Under the pieces are notes generated by a model, which was not told the origin of the DNA, did no database searches, and worked only from the letters and a program-made list of their open reading frames with translations. Source: a virus. Taken from it: DNA of 51,049 nt. Within the stretch, counting starts at the first letter, position 1. The number at the start of each line of letters is the position of its first letter. Of this stretch, positions 31,281 to 39,121 are shown piece after piece. The position numbers were made by a program, and so were the translations under genes. The stretch is from positions 1 to 51,049 of IMG/VR virus record IMGVR_UViG_3300025162_000065; one strand, 5' to 3'.

Positions 31281-32026
31281 TAAAAAAATTTGACAATTTT
31301 AGAAAAAAAAATACTGAAATTCTCAATTTGAGAATTGATAATTCAATACAAATATATCCTTCAGTTAGACATTTTTCTTCTTATGATTCAGCAATTTCTA
31401 TGCTAGAACACGGATTTTTAATGAGTAGAAATGAATTAAAAAATCATATAGATAAATTAGATGAAGATTTAGTTAAACACAAAGGATTGAATTCAGATGA
31501 TGCTTGGTGGAATGAAAGAGCAGAATTGGATCTTAATAATTTTGGTACAGAAGATTTGATATTTTGTACAGCAGATTGGTACAACAATTCTAAATATGAA
31601 ACTGGACACGGACCTTGTATGATTTATTTTAAACCATCTATTTTTGAAGATTTTAGAGTAACGTTAACATTAAAAGATAGTTTAGAAGAAAATATTAGAA
31701 TTTATAATTCTAAAGAAATATCAAAAATTTATTCTGCTATAATAAAAGAAAGCAATGAGTATATAAAAGAATCTGAATACATATTAAACAACATAGATCA
31801 TAAGAATCCTGAAAAAATTCATAATACTAGTAGAGGTAGAATGTTTATTGAATCTAGATTTTACGATAGATATGCTGAGATTCAAATACATACAAATAAA
31901 TTACCAATTAAATATATACAGGAAATAAGATTTACTGACAATTATTTACATGAAAAGAAAACTGATAAAAAGAATAAAGATAAGTTAATTTCAATGTGTC
32001 AGGATAAAAAAATTAAAATAAACTAA
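31277..32026 (+). CDS. ADP-ribosyltransferase-like protein (DarT-like layout)
   Basis: 249 residues, opening MIKKFDNFR. Residues 29-55 VRHFSSYDSAISMLEHGFLMSRNE, then LIFCTADWYNNS and GPCMIYFKPSIF, and near the C-terminus YAEIQIHTNKLPIKYIQEIRF (about 208-228). The order His/Arg entry, G-hairpin, Y-F strand and late Glu followed by a V/I-P-x-x-x-I strand resembles DarT-type ADP-ribosyltransferases. Similarity is by eye. Ends KKIKIN, a loose form of the shared ending. Last gene of the plus-strand array. Confidence 0.5.
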   Translation: MIKKFDNFRKKNTEILNLRIDNSIQIYPSVRHFSSYDSAISMLEHGFLMSRNELKNHIDKLDEDLVKHKGLNSDDAWWNERAELDLNNFGTEDLIFCTADWYNNSKYETGHGPCMIYFKPSIFEDFRVTLTLKDSLEENIRIYNSKEISKIYSAIIKESNEYIKESEYILNNIDHKNPEKIHNTSRGRMFIESRFYDRYAEIQIHTNKLPIKYIQEIRFTDNYLHEKKTDKKNKDKLISMCQDKKIKIN

Positions 32027-32543
32027 TAATTGCTTTAATCCCATTATCATTTATTTCTCTTGTGCCAATTCCAGCAAATTTTTCAGTTAATTTAGGTGTT
32101 TCCTCATACACTTCAAATCTATCTGATTCGTAATCATAATAATACCACTGATTATCATTTTGTTCAAATAAATATATTGGTTTTTTAAGATCAACTGCAA
32201 CTTGTACCGCCCAGCCTGTTCCACCCATTACCGTATTTTCTGTTTGCATCTTACCTATTGCGAAAATTGTATCAGAACTTTTAACTTGATAATAATCCCT
32301 ACTGATTAGATTTTTAATATATGTAGAAATGTTATAGATATTTCTATTTAATTTTTTGTTGGCTATTTCTATGTGTTTAAAGCCTTCTTTTAGTTGATTT
32401 GGTGATAAAATAACAACATTTGATGACTTAGTATTATGACCATCAAAAGAGTAATCTATGACCTTAAAATTATGTTTTAAGGTTTCGGTTGAAAATATGT
32501 AGTCTGAACCAGATGCGCCTCCACTAAAGCAAGTATAATTCAT
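32013..32543 (-). CDS. SLOG-superfamily nucleotide-binding protein
   Basis: 176 residues. CFSGGASGSDYIFS at 5-18 is the glycine-rich nucleotide loop. DTIFAIGKMQ and MGGTGWAVQVAVDLKKPIYLF follow (about 90-130), then KFAGIGTREIN near the end. This is the Rossmann-like SLOG/DprA-related layout. Members bind or sense nucleotides and some act in signalling or conflict systems. It is preceded by a small RHH gene with an ATGA overlap. Confidence 0.75.
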   Translation of the reverse strand: MNYTCFSGGASGSDYIFSTETLKHNFKVIDYSFDGHNTKSSNVVILSPNQLKEGFKHIEIANKKLNRNIYNISTYIKNLISRDYYQVKSSDTIFAIGKMQTENTVMGGTGWAVQVAVDLKKPIYLFEQNDNQWYYYDYESDRFEVYEETPKLTEKFAGIGTREINDNGIKAIISLF

Positions 32544-32701
32544 TTCTGTTGATCTTTTTTTATTAGGTATTCAACATATTGTGATTTCGTCATATCCTTA
32601 TCTTTAAGATATTCAGTTAATATATCATCTATCTGTGTATTGATAGATAATGATATATTTTCTTTTTTGTTTTTTACTTTTGGTCTGCCTATTTTTCTCA
32701 T
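32540..32701 (-). CDS. Ribbon-helix-helix-like protein
   Basis: 53 residues: basic arm MRKIGRPKVKNKKE, strand ISLSINTQI, helix DDILTEYLKDKD, then MTKSQYVEYLIKK, the CopG/Arc layout. TGA overlaps the ATG of the SLOG-like gene. Divergent from the RHH gene at 32811, so both may bind the shared 32702-32810 region. Confidence 0.6.
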   Translation of the reverse strand: MRKIGRPKVKNKKENISLSINTQIDDILTEYLKDKDMTKSQYVEYLIKKDQQK

Positions 32702-32754
32702 AATTCTTATATAAAAATAAACTAAAAAAGTTCAGAAAAATTGAATAAAAACTC

Positions 32755-32792
32755 AAAAATGGCAAAATATGACTTTATTTTATTTATATATA
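32755..32792 (+). promoter_or_regulatory. Second copy of operator-like block plus TATATATA box
   Basis: The 22 bases at 32755-32776 are identical to 984-1005, followed by TTTATATATA (box 32785-32792) and AATAAAAAG before the ATG at 32811. Confidence 0.6.
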
Positions 32793-32810
32793 CTAATAAA
32801 AAGAAAATAA

Positions 32811-32987
32811 ATGAAAAAGAAAATAACAAAAAGTAAAGTGGTTTTTTCCTTTGAACCTGAAATTATTCAATTTTTAAGTGAAAATTTTGAAAATAAATCA
32901 AGATATGTTGAATATCTTATTTATAAAGATATGAAAGATAATAATTTAATAAAAAATGATATAATCTTCTATGATAATTACAGATAA
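32811..32987 (+). CDS. Ribbon-helix-helix-like protein
   Basis: 58 residues: basic arm MKKKITKSK, strand VVFSFEPEI, helix IQFLSENF, then KSRYVEYLIYKDM. Overlaps the following endonuclease gene by 17 bases. Same position as the RHH genes at 1044 and 42434, directly before a zinc/NUMOD-type nuclease. Confidence 0.55.
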   Translation: MKKKITKSKVVFSFEPEIIQFLSENFENKSRYVEYLIYKDMKDNNLIKNDIIFYDNYR

Positions 32988-33744
32988 AAACGAATTATTG
33001 AAATTATGTGAAGGCTCTCATAAGAAAATTTTGGTTGAATGTGATGTTTGTCATAAACAGAGTTATAAACCATATCGTCAATATTTAATTTCTTGTAAAA
33101 ATGGAAATTTTTATTGCTGTTCACCTACTTGTGCGCAAGTAAAAAACAGAAAGACTACTTTTGAAAAATATGGGCTTGAAAATGTTTTTCAGTCAAATGA
33201 AATTAAAGATAAAATAGTAGAAACAAATAACGAAAAATATGGAGTTGATTACCCAAGTCAATCAGAGGAAATACGAAAGAAAATAGTTCAGTCAAATATA
33301 AATAATTTTGGTGTAGATAATCCAGGCAAATGTGAAAAATTTAAAGATCAAATAAAGAAGACTTGTTTTGAAAGATATGGTGTTGATAGTTTTAATAAAT
33401 CAGAAATTTGTAAAAATATTTTAATACAAAAGGGATTAAAAGTTCCAGATGAATTTAAATCGGAGTTTGAGATATATCAATATGAGGTTAGAAAATTAAC
33501 CAGATCAAAAAAGAAAAAAGTTTTTGAAGAATGGAGTGGTTACGATTATTATGATAATGAATATATAAAAAATAATTATATATTTAGTCATATTAGTCCT
33601 TTGTATCCTACAATAGATCATAAAACATCAATATTTTTTGGATTTAATAATAAAATTCCAATAGAAGAAATTGCAGATATAAACAATTTGTGTGTGACAA
33701 AAAGAACTATAAACTCTTCAAAAGGTATAAAATGTGAGAATTAA
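32971..33744 (+). CDS. HNH homing endonuclease with zinc and repeat modules
   Basis: 257 residues. Zinc segment CDVCHKQ ... CCSPTC (about 23-54), repeats KYGLENVFQSNEIKDKI / KYGVDYPSQSEEIRKKI / NFGVDNPGKCEKF, then DYYDNEYIKNNY and the HNH-type core YPTIDHKTSIFFGF ... INNLCVTKRTINSSK. Close in design to the protein at 41573 and, in its front half, to that at 1199. Mobile element protein. Confidence 0.82.
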   Translation: MIITDKNELLKLCEGSHKKILVECDVCHKQSYKPYRQYLISCKNGNFYCCSPTCAQVKNRKTTFEKYGLENVFQSNEIKDKIVETNNEKYGVDYPSQSEEIRKKIVQSNINNFGVDNPGKCEKFKDQIKKTCFERYGVDSFNKSEICKNILIQKGLKVPDEFKSEFEIYQYEVRKLTRSKKKKVFEEWSGYDYYDNEYIKNNYIFSHISPLYPTIDHKTSIFFGFNNKIPIEEIADINNLCVTKRTINSSKGIKCEN

Positions 33745-33763
33745 AAAACAAATATTATATTCT

Positions 33764-33771
33764 TATATATA
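33764..33771 (+). promoter_or_regulatory. TATATATA promoter of the Dam gene
   Basis: TTCTTATATATAATG, 30 bases before the ATG at 33802; a long-leader example of the box. Confidence 0.45.
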
Positions 33772-33801
33772 ATGAATATAAATAAAAAATAATAAAAATT
33801 T

Positions 33802-34689
33802 ATGAACCCAATTAGATATTCTGGTGGAAAAACAAAAGCAATAAAGTTAATTACACCATATATAAAAACAGATAAATTAGTATCACCTTTTTTTGGTGGA
33901 GGTTCTATTGAAATAGAAATGGCAAATAGAGGTGTAGAAGTTATTGGTTATGATATTTTTGATGTGTTAGTTAATTATTGGCAACATCAATTGAATTATC
34001 CAGAAAAAATATATAATATATTAAAAGATATTGAGCCTTCACCTGAAAAATATATTGAAATTAAAAGTTTGCTTAAAAAATGGGACAAAGTACAAACAGG
34101 GATTTTTTCAAAATTAAAAACAGATTATTATAATGAAGAACCAATTCATATTGATGATGATTTAGGTGCTGCATATTTCTGGTATAATTTTAATTTATCA
34201 TATGGACCAATGTTTTTAGGTTGGTCTTCAAAATCTTATATGGACCCAAATAAATATAAAAGGATGATTGAACATAATAGAGACTGGAAATTACAAAAAC
34301 TTTCAGTAAATTTAGGATCTTTTGATCAAACTATACCCAATCATTCTAATGATTTTTTATATTTAGACCCACCATATTATTTAGAGAGTAGAAAAACTGA
34401 CACTGATAATAAAATGAATAGGGGATTATATCCTAATCCAAATTTTGATGTTCATCATAGTGGTTTTGATCATGAACTATTAAGAGATTTGTTGCATAAT
34501 CATAAAGGAAAATTTGTTTTAAGTTACAATAATTGTGAAACAATTAGAGATTGGTACAAAGATTTTGATTTATATTATCCTGAATGGTACTATTCAATGG
34601 ATAGTGGAGAAAAGAAAATTGGAAAAATAAGAAGTGAAAGAGGAACAAAAGTAAAAGAAAGTCATGAAATATTGATTGTTAAGAGATAA
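33802..34689 (+). CDS. dam: DNA adenine methyltransferase (Dam/D12 family)
   Basis: 295 residues. NPIRYSGGKTKAIK at the N-terminus, SAM motif SPFFGGGSIE (28-37), and catalytic DPPY at 189-192, the alpha-class order seen in Dam and T4 Dam. The C-terminal SHEILIVKR is also typical. It probably methylates adenine, perhaps in GATC. Downstream is an inverted repeat that itself contains two GATC sites, then a convergent gene that may encode a nuclease. Confidence 0.9.
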   Translation: MNPIRYSGGKTKAIKLITPYIKTDKLVSPFFGGGSIEIEMANRGVEVIGYDIFDVLVNYWQHQLNYPEKIYNILKDIEPSPEKYIEIKSLLKKWDKVQTGIFSKLKTDYYNEEPIHIDDDLGAAYFWYNFNLSYGPMFLGWSSKSYMDPNKYKRMIEHNRDWKLQKLSVNLGSFDQTIPNHSNDFLYLDPPYYLESRKTDTDNKMNRGLYPNPNFDVHHSGFDHELLRDLLHNHKGKFVLSYNNCETIRDWYKDFDLYYPEWYYSMDSGEKKIGKIRSERGTKVKESHEILIVKR

Positions 34690-34692
34690 AAA

Positions 34693-34742
34693 TTATGGTG
34701 ATCAAAAGATAAAAGGTTCTTCCAGTCTGATGATCACCATAA
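34693..34742. terminator. Inverted repeat between convergent genes (GATC-bearing)
   Basis: Perfect 12-base arms TTATGGTGATCA / TGATCACCATAA around a 26-base loop, followed by TTTTTTATTTT. It probably ends transcription from the Dam gene and possibly from the convergent gene. Each arm carries a GATC. Confidence 0.6.
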
Positions 34743-34747
34743 GTTTT

Positions 34748-35374
34748 TTATTTTGCTTTATGCTCAGCTAAATAGATGGTCCATTTATCATCAATTGTTT
34801 TTGGCCATTTTTCGTTTCTTTCTTGATAATTCATTTCAGGATATTCGCCAATAATATATTTATAATCATCTAAACACATTTTTTCCATTTCTTTGAAAGT
34901 TGAAATATCTTTTTCTTCTGTTGAAAAAATACCGTCAATTTTCATTTTTATGGTTAATGCGATTTTCATATAAACTTCAACTTTTACATTTTCGTTTAAC
35001 CAATCTTCAATTTTTTGACAAACTCCAAAGGTTCTTAAACTTGGTTTTGCGGATTTGGCAGATGCGTAACCATTTATTGTTGCCCTAATGCCACCTTTAC
35101 ACATAGAACCACCAATCTTAGAAATCTTAGTTGTACCATTAGGCTCGGTAAGAACTATAAAATAAACTCTGCCTGATGAATTAGAAAATACTTTGTTTTT
35201 GTCAATTTCGTATTTCCAACTCCATTTTGTTCTTAAATTCTTTTGATTGCCATCTAATAGAAATGCTGATGCAACCTTAATTGAATTTTGTTTAATCCTT
35301 TCTACAATAGAAAGAGCATCTACCATTTCCAATGTTTGGTCGGCTAATGCTGTACTTTCTTTTAAATTATCCAT
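34748..35374 (-). CDS. Possible GIY-YIG-fold nuclease, unassigned
   Basis: 208 residues. The middle has RVYFIVLTEPNG ... ISKIGGSMCKGGIRATINGY ... PSLRTFG ... VEVYMKI, which could be a diverged GIY-YIG core (VYF, IGGS, R in the following helix). N-terminal 60 residues are helical. The flanks do not resemble homing endonucleases. Convergent with dam, so a restriction-like or processing nuclease is conceivable. Low certainty. Confidence 0.4.
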   Translation of the reverse strand: MDNLKESTALADQTLEMVDALSIVERIKQNSIKVASAFLLDGNQKNLRTKWSWKYEIDKNKVFSNSSGRVYFIVLTEPNGTTKISKIGGSMCKGGIRATINGYASAKSAKPSLRTFGVCQKIEDWLNENVKVEVYMKIALTIKMKIDGIFSTEEKDISTFKEMEKMCLDDYKYIIGEYPEMNYQERNEKWPKTIDDKWTIYLAEHKAK

Positions 35375-35477
35375 TTTTATTTATTTTTTATTTGTTGAAA
35401 CATTTCAACAAGTACAAAGATACTAAAAATATTCCAATATAACAAATTAAAACAAAAAAATTTAGTTTTATATTTTT

Positions 35478-35485
35478 TATATATA
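35478..35485 (+). promoter_or_regulatory. TATATATA promoter of the amidoligase-like gene
   Basis: TTTTTTATATATAG. The next ATG is at 35508, 22 bases on; an in-frame TTG lies just one base after the box and is less likely. Confidence 0.5.
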
Positions 35486-35507
35486 GTTGAAAATATTGTC
35501 TCAACGA

Positions 35508-36917
35508 ATGAAAATATATTCAAATGAATACATTACTGATTTTGATAAATTAAAAAATGCTATAATAGGATTTGAGTTTGAATTCTACACAGAACGTTCA
35601 TACTATAAATTGTTAGAACTATTAAATAACACTTTAGCGCCAATTAAAGTACATGGTTATAGAAAGTATCACTCAAGTTTTACACCAGATGAAAATAATT
35701 TTAAGATAGAGCCTGACCTTTCAGGAGGACCTGAATTGGTTGAACTTATAACTGGACCACTTCCTTATGTAAATGCTAAAATTATATTATTAAAGATACT
35801 AAAAGTCTTAGATAAGTATGCAAGAACTGATGAGAAGTGTTCTATACACGTAAATATATCATTTAAAGATAATGGTGATGGTAAAGTACTTGATAATCTA
35901 AATCAATTGAAATTAATTTTGGAGGTTGATGAGAATGTTATTTATAATTTTTTTCCAGAGAGAAAAAATAATATTTATGCTAAATCAGTTAAAACATTGG
36001 TTCCTTTTAAGGGATTTGACTTCAGTACAAATGCAATTGATATACTACAAACAAATATACAACTACCTGATACAAAATATTATGGAATTAATTTTCAAAC
36101 AGTTGGAAAAGGCAGATTAGAATGGAGATATATTGGTGGAGACAATTATCATAAGAAAAGTGCAGAAATTCTTTCTTTGATGGATTATTTTATTGCTTCT
36201 ACATGGAATTGTTTAGCACAGAGATTAAACGAGGCTGATTTGAAGCAATTACAAGAGTATTTATTTTCAAATATCAATATTTTTAAGACATTTTCTAATT
36301 ATGAAGATTTTATTTCTGAGTTTCCAACTATTGATGTTCAGGTTGATAAGATGAGTGAATATGGAATAATAAAAGGTTACTATGATACATTTTATAATGA
36401 AATATATGATATAGTAAGAAATACATATAATCTTAAAGATTGTATTATAAATTATGATACAGAAACGAATAGAATTGAAATGGTTAAAGCCACTTTTAAG
36501 ACTATTTTTGATTTGGATATTGTTGATTTTATAGAATGTACGATGAACAGTGGTAGATATAATTCTTGTAAATTTATTAGTTCTGAGTTAGTTAATGGAA
36601 CAATTCATGGTGGTGAAATTATGGATAGTACAATATTAAATTCTAAAATAGAAAATGCAAAAATAGATAGAGAGTCTGAAATTGAAGACTGCTATTTATA
36701 TCAGAGTTTTATTGATGGGTCTGTTAAAGGTAATTCAGTATTAAGAATGTGTAAACTTGGACCTAATTCTGTATTAGAAGATTCAGTTAGAATTGTGACA
36801 GATACAAATAATTATTTCCATACTGCTCCTGTACAATCAACTAAGGGTGGACCAGTTGGAGATATTAAGGATCTGAAATCAATAAAAATTCCAGATACTA
36901 AGGGTAAAAAATGGTAA
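35508..36917 (+). CDS. Amidoligase-like protein with beta-helix tail
   Basis: 469 residues from the ATG at 35508. IIGFEFEFYTE (about 19-29), FKIEPDLSGGPELVELITGP (about 66-85), CSIHVNISF (about 112-120) and RLEWRYIGGDNY (about 205-216) match the glutamine-synthetase-fold amidoligase superfamily: E.E metal ligands, E.......E.., H.N, and late R/E. Such enzymes join a carboxylate to an amine using ATP. Residues about 350-445 (FISSELVNGTIHGGEIM, STILNSKIENAKI) repeat at five-to-six residues like a left-handed beta-helix. Substrate unknown; protein or peptide tagging is possible. Confidence 0.7.
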   Translation: MKIYSNEYITDFDKLKNAIIGFEFEFYTERSYYKLLELLNNTLAPIKVHGYRKYHSSFTPDENNFKIEPDLSGGPELVELITGPLPYVNAKIILLKILKVLDKYARTDEKCSIHVNISFKDNGDGKVLDNLNQLKLILEVDENVIYNFFPERKNNIYAKSVKTLVPFKGFDFSTNAIDILQTNIQLPDTKYYGINFQTVGKGRLEWRYIGGDNYHKKSAEILSLMDYFIASTWNCLAQRLNEADLKQLQEYLFSNINIFKTFSNYEDFISEFPTIDVQVDKMSEYGIIKGYYDTFYNEIYDIVRNTYNLKDCIINYDTETNRIEMVKATFKTIFDLDIVDFIECTMNSGRYNSCKFISSELVNGTIHGGEIMDSTILNSKIENAKIDRESEIEDCYLYQSFIDGSVKGNSVLRMCKLGPNSVLEDSVRIVTDTNNYFHTAPVQSTKGGPVGDIKDLKSIKIPDTKGKKW

Positions 36918-36921
36918 AATT

Positions 36922-37236
36922 ATGAAAATACAAAGATTTACTGAAGCTGTAGGTGATGATTTTACATATAAAGGAAAAATTATAATAAATTTTGATATAC
37001 TTAAATCAAAAATTGAAAGTTATTCTACAATATTCAGTGATAAAGAAGTTAAAAAACTTGGAATTGATGGAATATTACAAAAATTTATATTTGTAAGTTT
37101 AGATCCTTCATTTCTTCCTGATAATTTTAATAGTTTTAAAGAGTTTGAAAAAACTATTGATTATGATCTTTATGATAAAGATGGAAGCCTTATTGGTAAA
37201 GATGCTTTTGATACATCAAATAAATTTAATATATGA
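36922..37236 (+). CDS. Array-type protein
   Basis: 104 residues opening MKIQRFTEAVGDD and ending TSNKFNI; alpha/beta middle (KIIINFDILKSKIESY). Begins four bases after the amidoligase-like gene and overlaps the next by four bases. A member of the shared-termini set outside the main array. Confidence 0.66.
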   Translation: MKIQRFTEAVGDDFTYKGKIIINFDILKSKIESYSTIFSDKEVKKLGIDGILQKFIFVSLDPSFLPDNFNSFKEFEKTIDYDLYDKDGSLIGKDAFDTSNKFNI

Positions 37237-37691
37237 TAACAAGATTTCAAGATGCAACCAAAGATAAGTTATTCTATGTGCCAACAGCAGGTGGACCAGA
37301 AGGTAAGATTCCTATGGCTGCTACTAATGCTGGTGGTGATAATAAATCGAAATCATATAAGAATGATAATAATAAAATACAATCTTTTAAAGAGTTTTTT
37401 GGAGAATATAGAAAAGGTTCAGACAAATTTGGCAAAATTGTCAGTTTGATCATGGAATTTCTGAGATTACCAGAGTTTAAGAATAAATTAGAGGAAAATG
37501 ATGGTTTGAAATTTGAATTAGCTGATTTTGAAAAGAGATCAAATATAAAAATAGATAAAATAAAACAATTGCTAAATACAGACCATAACTTATATAGTTT
37601 TGATATAGTTATAGATGACAAATATATCACATTTTCCAATATAAAAAAGACATACAAGGACAGATACGTATCTGGTCGTAAAGAAAGGTAA
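37233..37691 (+). CDS. Array-type protein with second internal motif
   Basis: 152 residues opening MITRFQDATKDK. Residues about 5-45 are Gly/Ala/Asn/Lys-rich (TAGGPEGKIPMAATNAGG), then IQSFKEFFGEYRKG, a second copy of the opening-like motif, precedes a folded domain. Ends GRKER without the KKFNI motif. Could be a processed protein, the first 50 residues being removed. Confidence 0.6.
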   Translation: MITRFQDATKDKLFYVPTAGGPEGKIPMAATNAGGDNKSKSYKNDNNKIQSFKEFFGEYRKGSDKFGKIVSLIMEFLRLPEFKNKLEENDGLKFELADFEKRSNIKIDKIKQLLNTDHNLYSFDIVIDDKYITFSNIKKTYKDRYVSGRKER

Positions 37692-37738
37692 CTTTTTGTA
37701 TATTTTTAATATAATATAAAGGAAAATTAAAATAAGTT

Positions 37739-39121
37739 ATGAAGAAAAATTGGTTTTTTATACTAGTGCTTTCACTTGCAGCACTATCTCTTGCTGGTAC
37801 AGCAGCTTACTTTTCAATATTTGGGTTATCAAAACTTTTTTATGCTGCTGGATTAGGTATTACTATTCTTGCTGCTTCATTAGAGTTTGCTAAACTTGTC
37901 ACAGTATCATATGTTTATAGATTTTGGAAATCAATCAAGAAGGGTTTACGTGGTTTTTACATATTTGCTGTAGTGTTTATTATGTTATTAACATCCATTG
38001 GTATTTATGGATTTTTAACTGGTGCATACCAACAATCTGCTAATAAATTAGAGATGAGAGATTCACAAATAAAAATAGCAGAAAATAAAAAAACATTATT
38101 CATTGCACAATTAGATAGAGTAAATAAGTCTATTGAAAGTTCAAATGAGAGAATAAATACATTATCTGGATTAAGAACACAACAAGAGAAGAGATTAGAC
38201 AACCTTTATGAACAAAAGTATATAACTGTTGCTAAGAGGGCAGAAACTCAAATAACAGGCTCCGATGATCAAATAAAGCTATTAAATCAAGATATAACAG
38301 ATAAAATGAAGCAAACAACTTCAATTAATGATTCAATTTCATTTTATGATCAAAAAATACTTGATTTGAAGTCCTCTGATGTATCAAATGAAATTGGACC
38401 GTATAAATTTGTAGCTGATTTGACTGGTGCATCAATGAATAAAGTTGTAAATATTGTTGCATTACTTATCGTATTGGTTTTTGATCCACTAGCAATTGCA
38501 TTATTGATTGGTGTTAATCAATTAACTATGACAATAATTGCAGAAGTAAAAAAAGAAGATGAAGAAAATGAGCCTGATGTTGAGCATGATATTGAACCTA
38601 TTGCTGAGCCTATTGTTGAGCATGCTAATGAAGATAAAAATAAACCAGAGTACAATGATGTATCAGATATCTCAAGTGATAATATCGACAATAGTTATGA
38701 TATATGTGAGAATACGATTCCTGTTGAATCAAAGTTGGATTCCTTAGAATTTAGTGATCCTGACTCATTACAAATTGGAATGATTGTGGATCATCAAAGA
38801 TTTGGTAGAGGTGAAATTGTTGATATGCAAAAATCTCTATCTGGAAATAGCGCAACTGTACTTTTTGAATCTTTTGGTGAAAAACAACTTTTTCTTAAGT
38901 ATGCAAAATTGAAAGTAGTTGAGGTTGATATGTTTAATTGGAATAATCTTGAAGTAGAACCTAAAGAAGTAGTTAAATTTAATCCAATTGTATATACAGA
39001 ACCAAAAGTAGAAAAAGATGATGAAATTGTTCAAATCACACATCATAAAGGACACAACGCAACACATCACACAACTGTTAATACTGCGTTAAGATCGGAA
39101 AATGGTACATTTTTACATTGA
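37739..39121 (+). CDS. Membrane protein with coiled coil and PcrA-tail-like domain
   Basis: 460 residues. Hydrophobic segments at about 5-27, 31-52, 66-90 and 232-256. A coiled coil (about 100-215, IAENKKTLFIAQLDRVNKS) lies between segments 3 and 4. After an acidic linker with repeated EP(I)VEH, residues about 342-397 read IGMIVDHQRFGRGEIVDM ... ATVLFESFGEKQLFLKYAKLKVVE, very like the Tudor-type C-terminal domain of PcrA/UvrD that binds RNA polymerase. The tail is His-rich. It may tether transcription to the membrane. Promoter-like ATATAATATAAAG is upstream. Confidence 0.65.
   Translation: MKKNWFFILVLSLAALSLAGTAAYFSIFGLSKLFYAAGLGITILAASLEFAKLVTVSYVYRFWKSIKKGLRGFYIFAVVFIMLLTSIGIYGFLTGAYQQSANKLEMRDSQIKIAENKKTLFIAQLDRVNKSIESSNERINTLSGLRTQQEKRLDNLYEQKYITVAKRAETQITGSDDQIKLLNQDITDKMKQTTSINDSISFYDQKILDLKSSDVSNEIGPYKFVADLTGASMNKVVNIVALLIVLVFDPLAIALLIGVNQLTMTIIAEVKKEDEENEPDVEHDIEPIAEPIVEHANEDKNKPEYNDVSDISSDNIDNSYDICENTIPVESKLDSLEFSDPDSLQIGMIVDHQRFGRGEIVDMQKSLSGNSATVLFESFGEKQLFLKYAKLKVVEVDMFNWNNLEVEPKEVVKFNPIVYTEPKVEKDDEIVQITHHKGHNATHHTTVNTALRSENGTFLH

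Larger units (their letters stand above)
23128..31292 (+). repeat. Repeated gene-junction sequence of the array
   Basis: At each boundary near 23140, 23604, 27843, 29029, 30335, 30670, 31014 and 31277 (also 22865 and 37233) the DNA follows AAA-TTY-AAY-ATATGA then AAATATTTAAAAACATTTGAA-like sequence. It encodes the end K-K-F-N-I and the start M-K-Y-L-K-T-F-E across an ATGA overlap. Unit length is about 35-40 bases; the genes between are unrelated. Confidence 0.65.

Noticed and set aside
23128-31292. Integron-type attC array
   Set aside because: Junction repeats are not palindromic, no integrase is present and genes overlap by four bases, so site-specific cassette insertion is unlikely.
37274-37657. 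Minus-strand ORF opposite the array-type gene
   Set aside because: Ser/Leu/Phe-rich shadow frame of an AT-rich coding region with no promoter.
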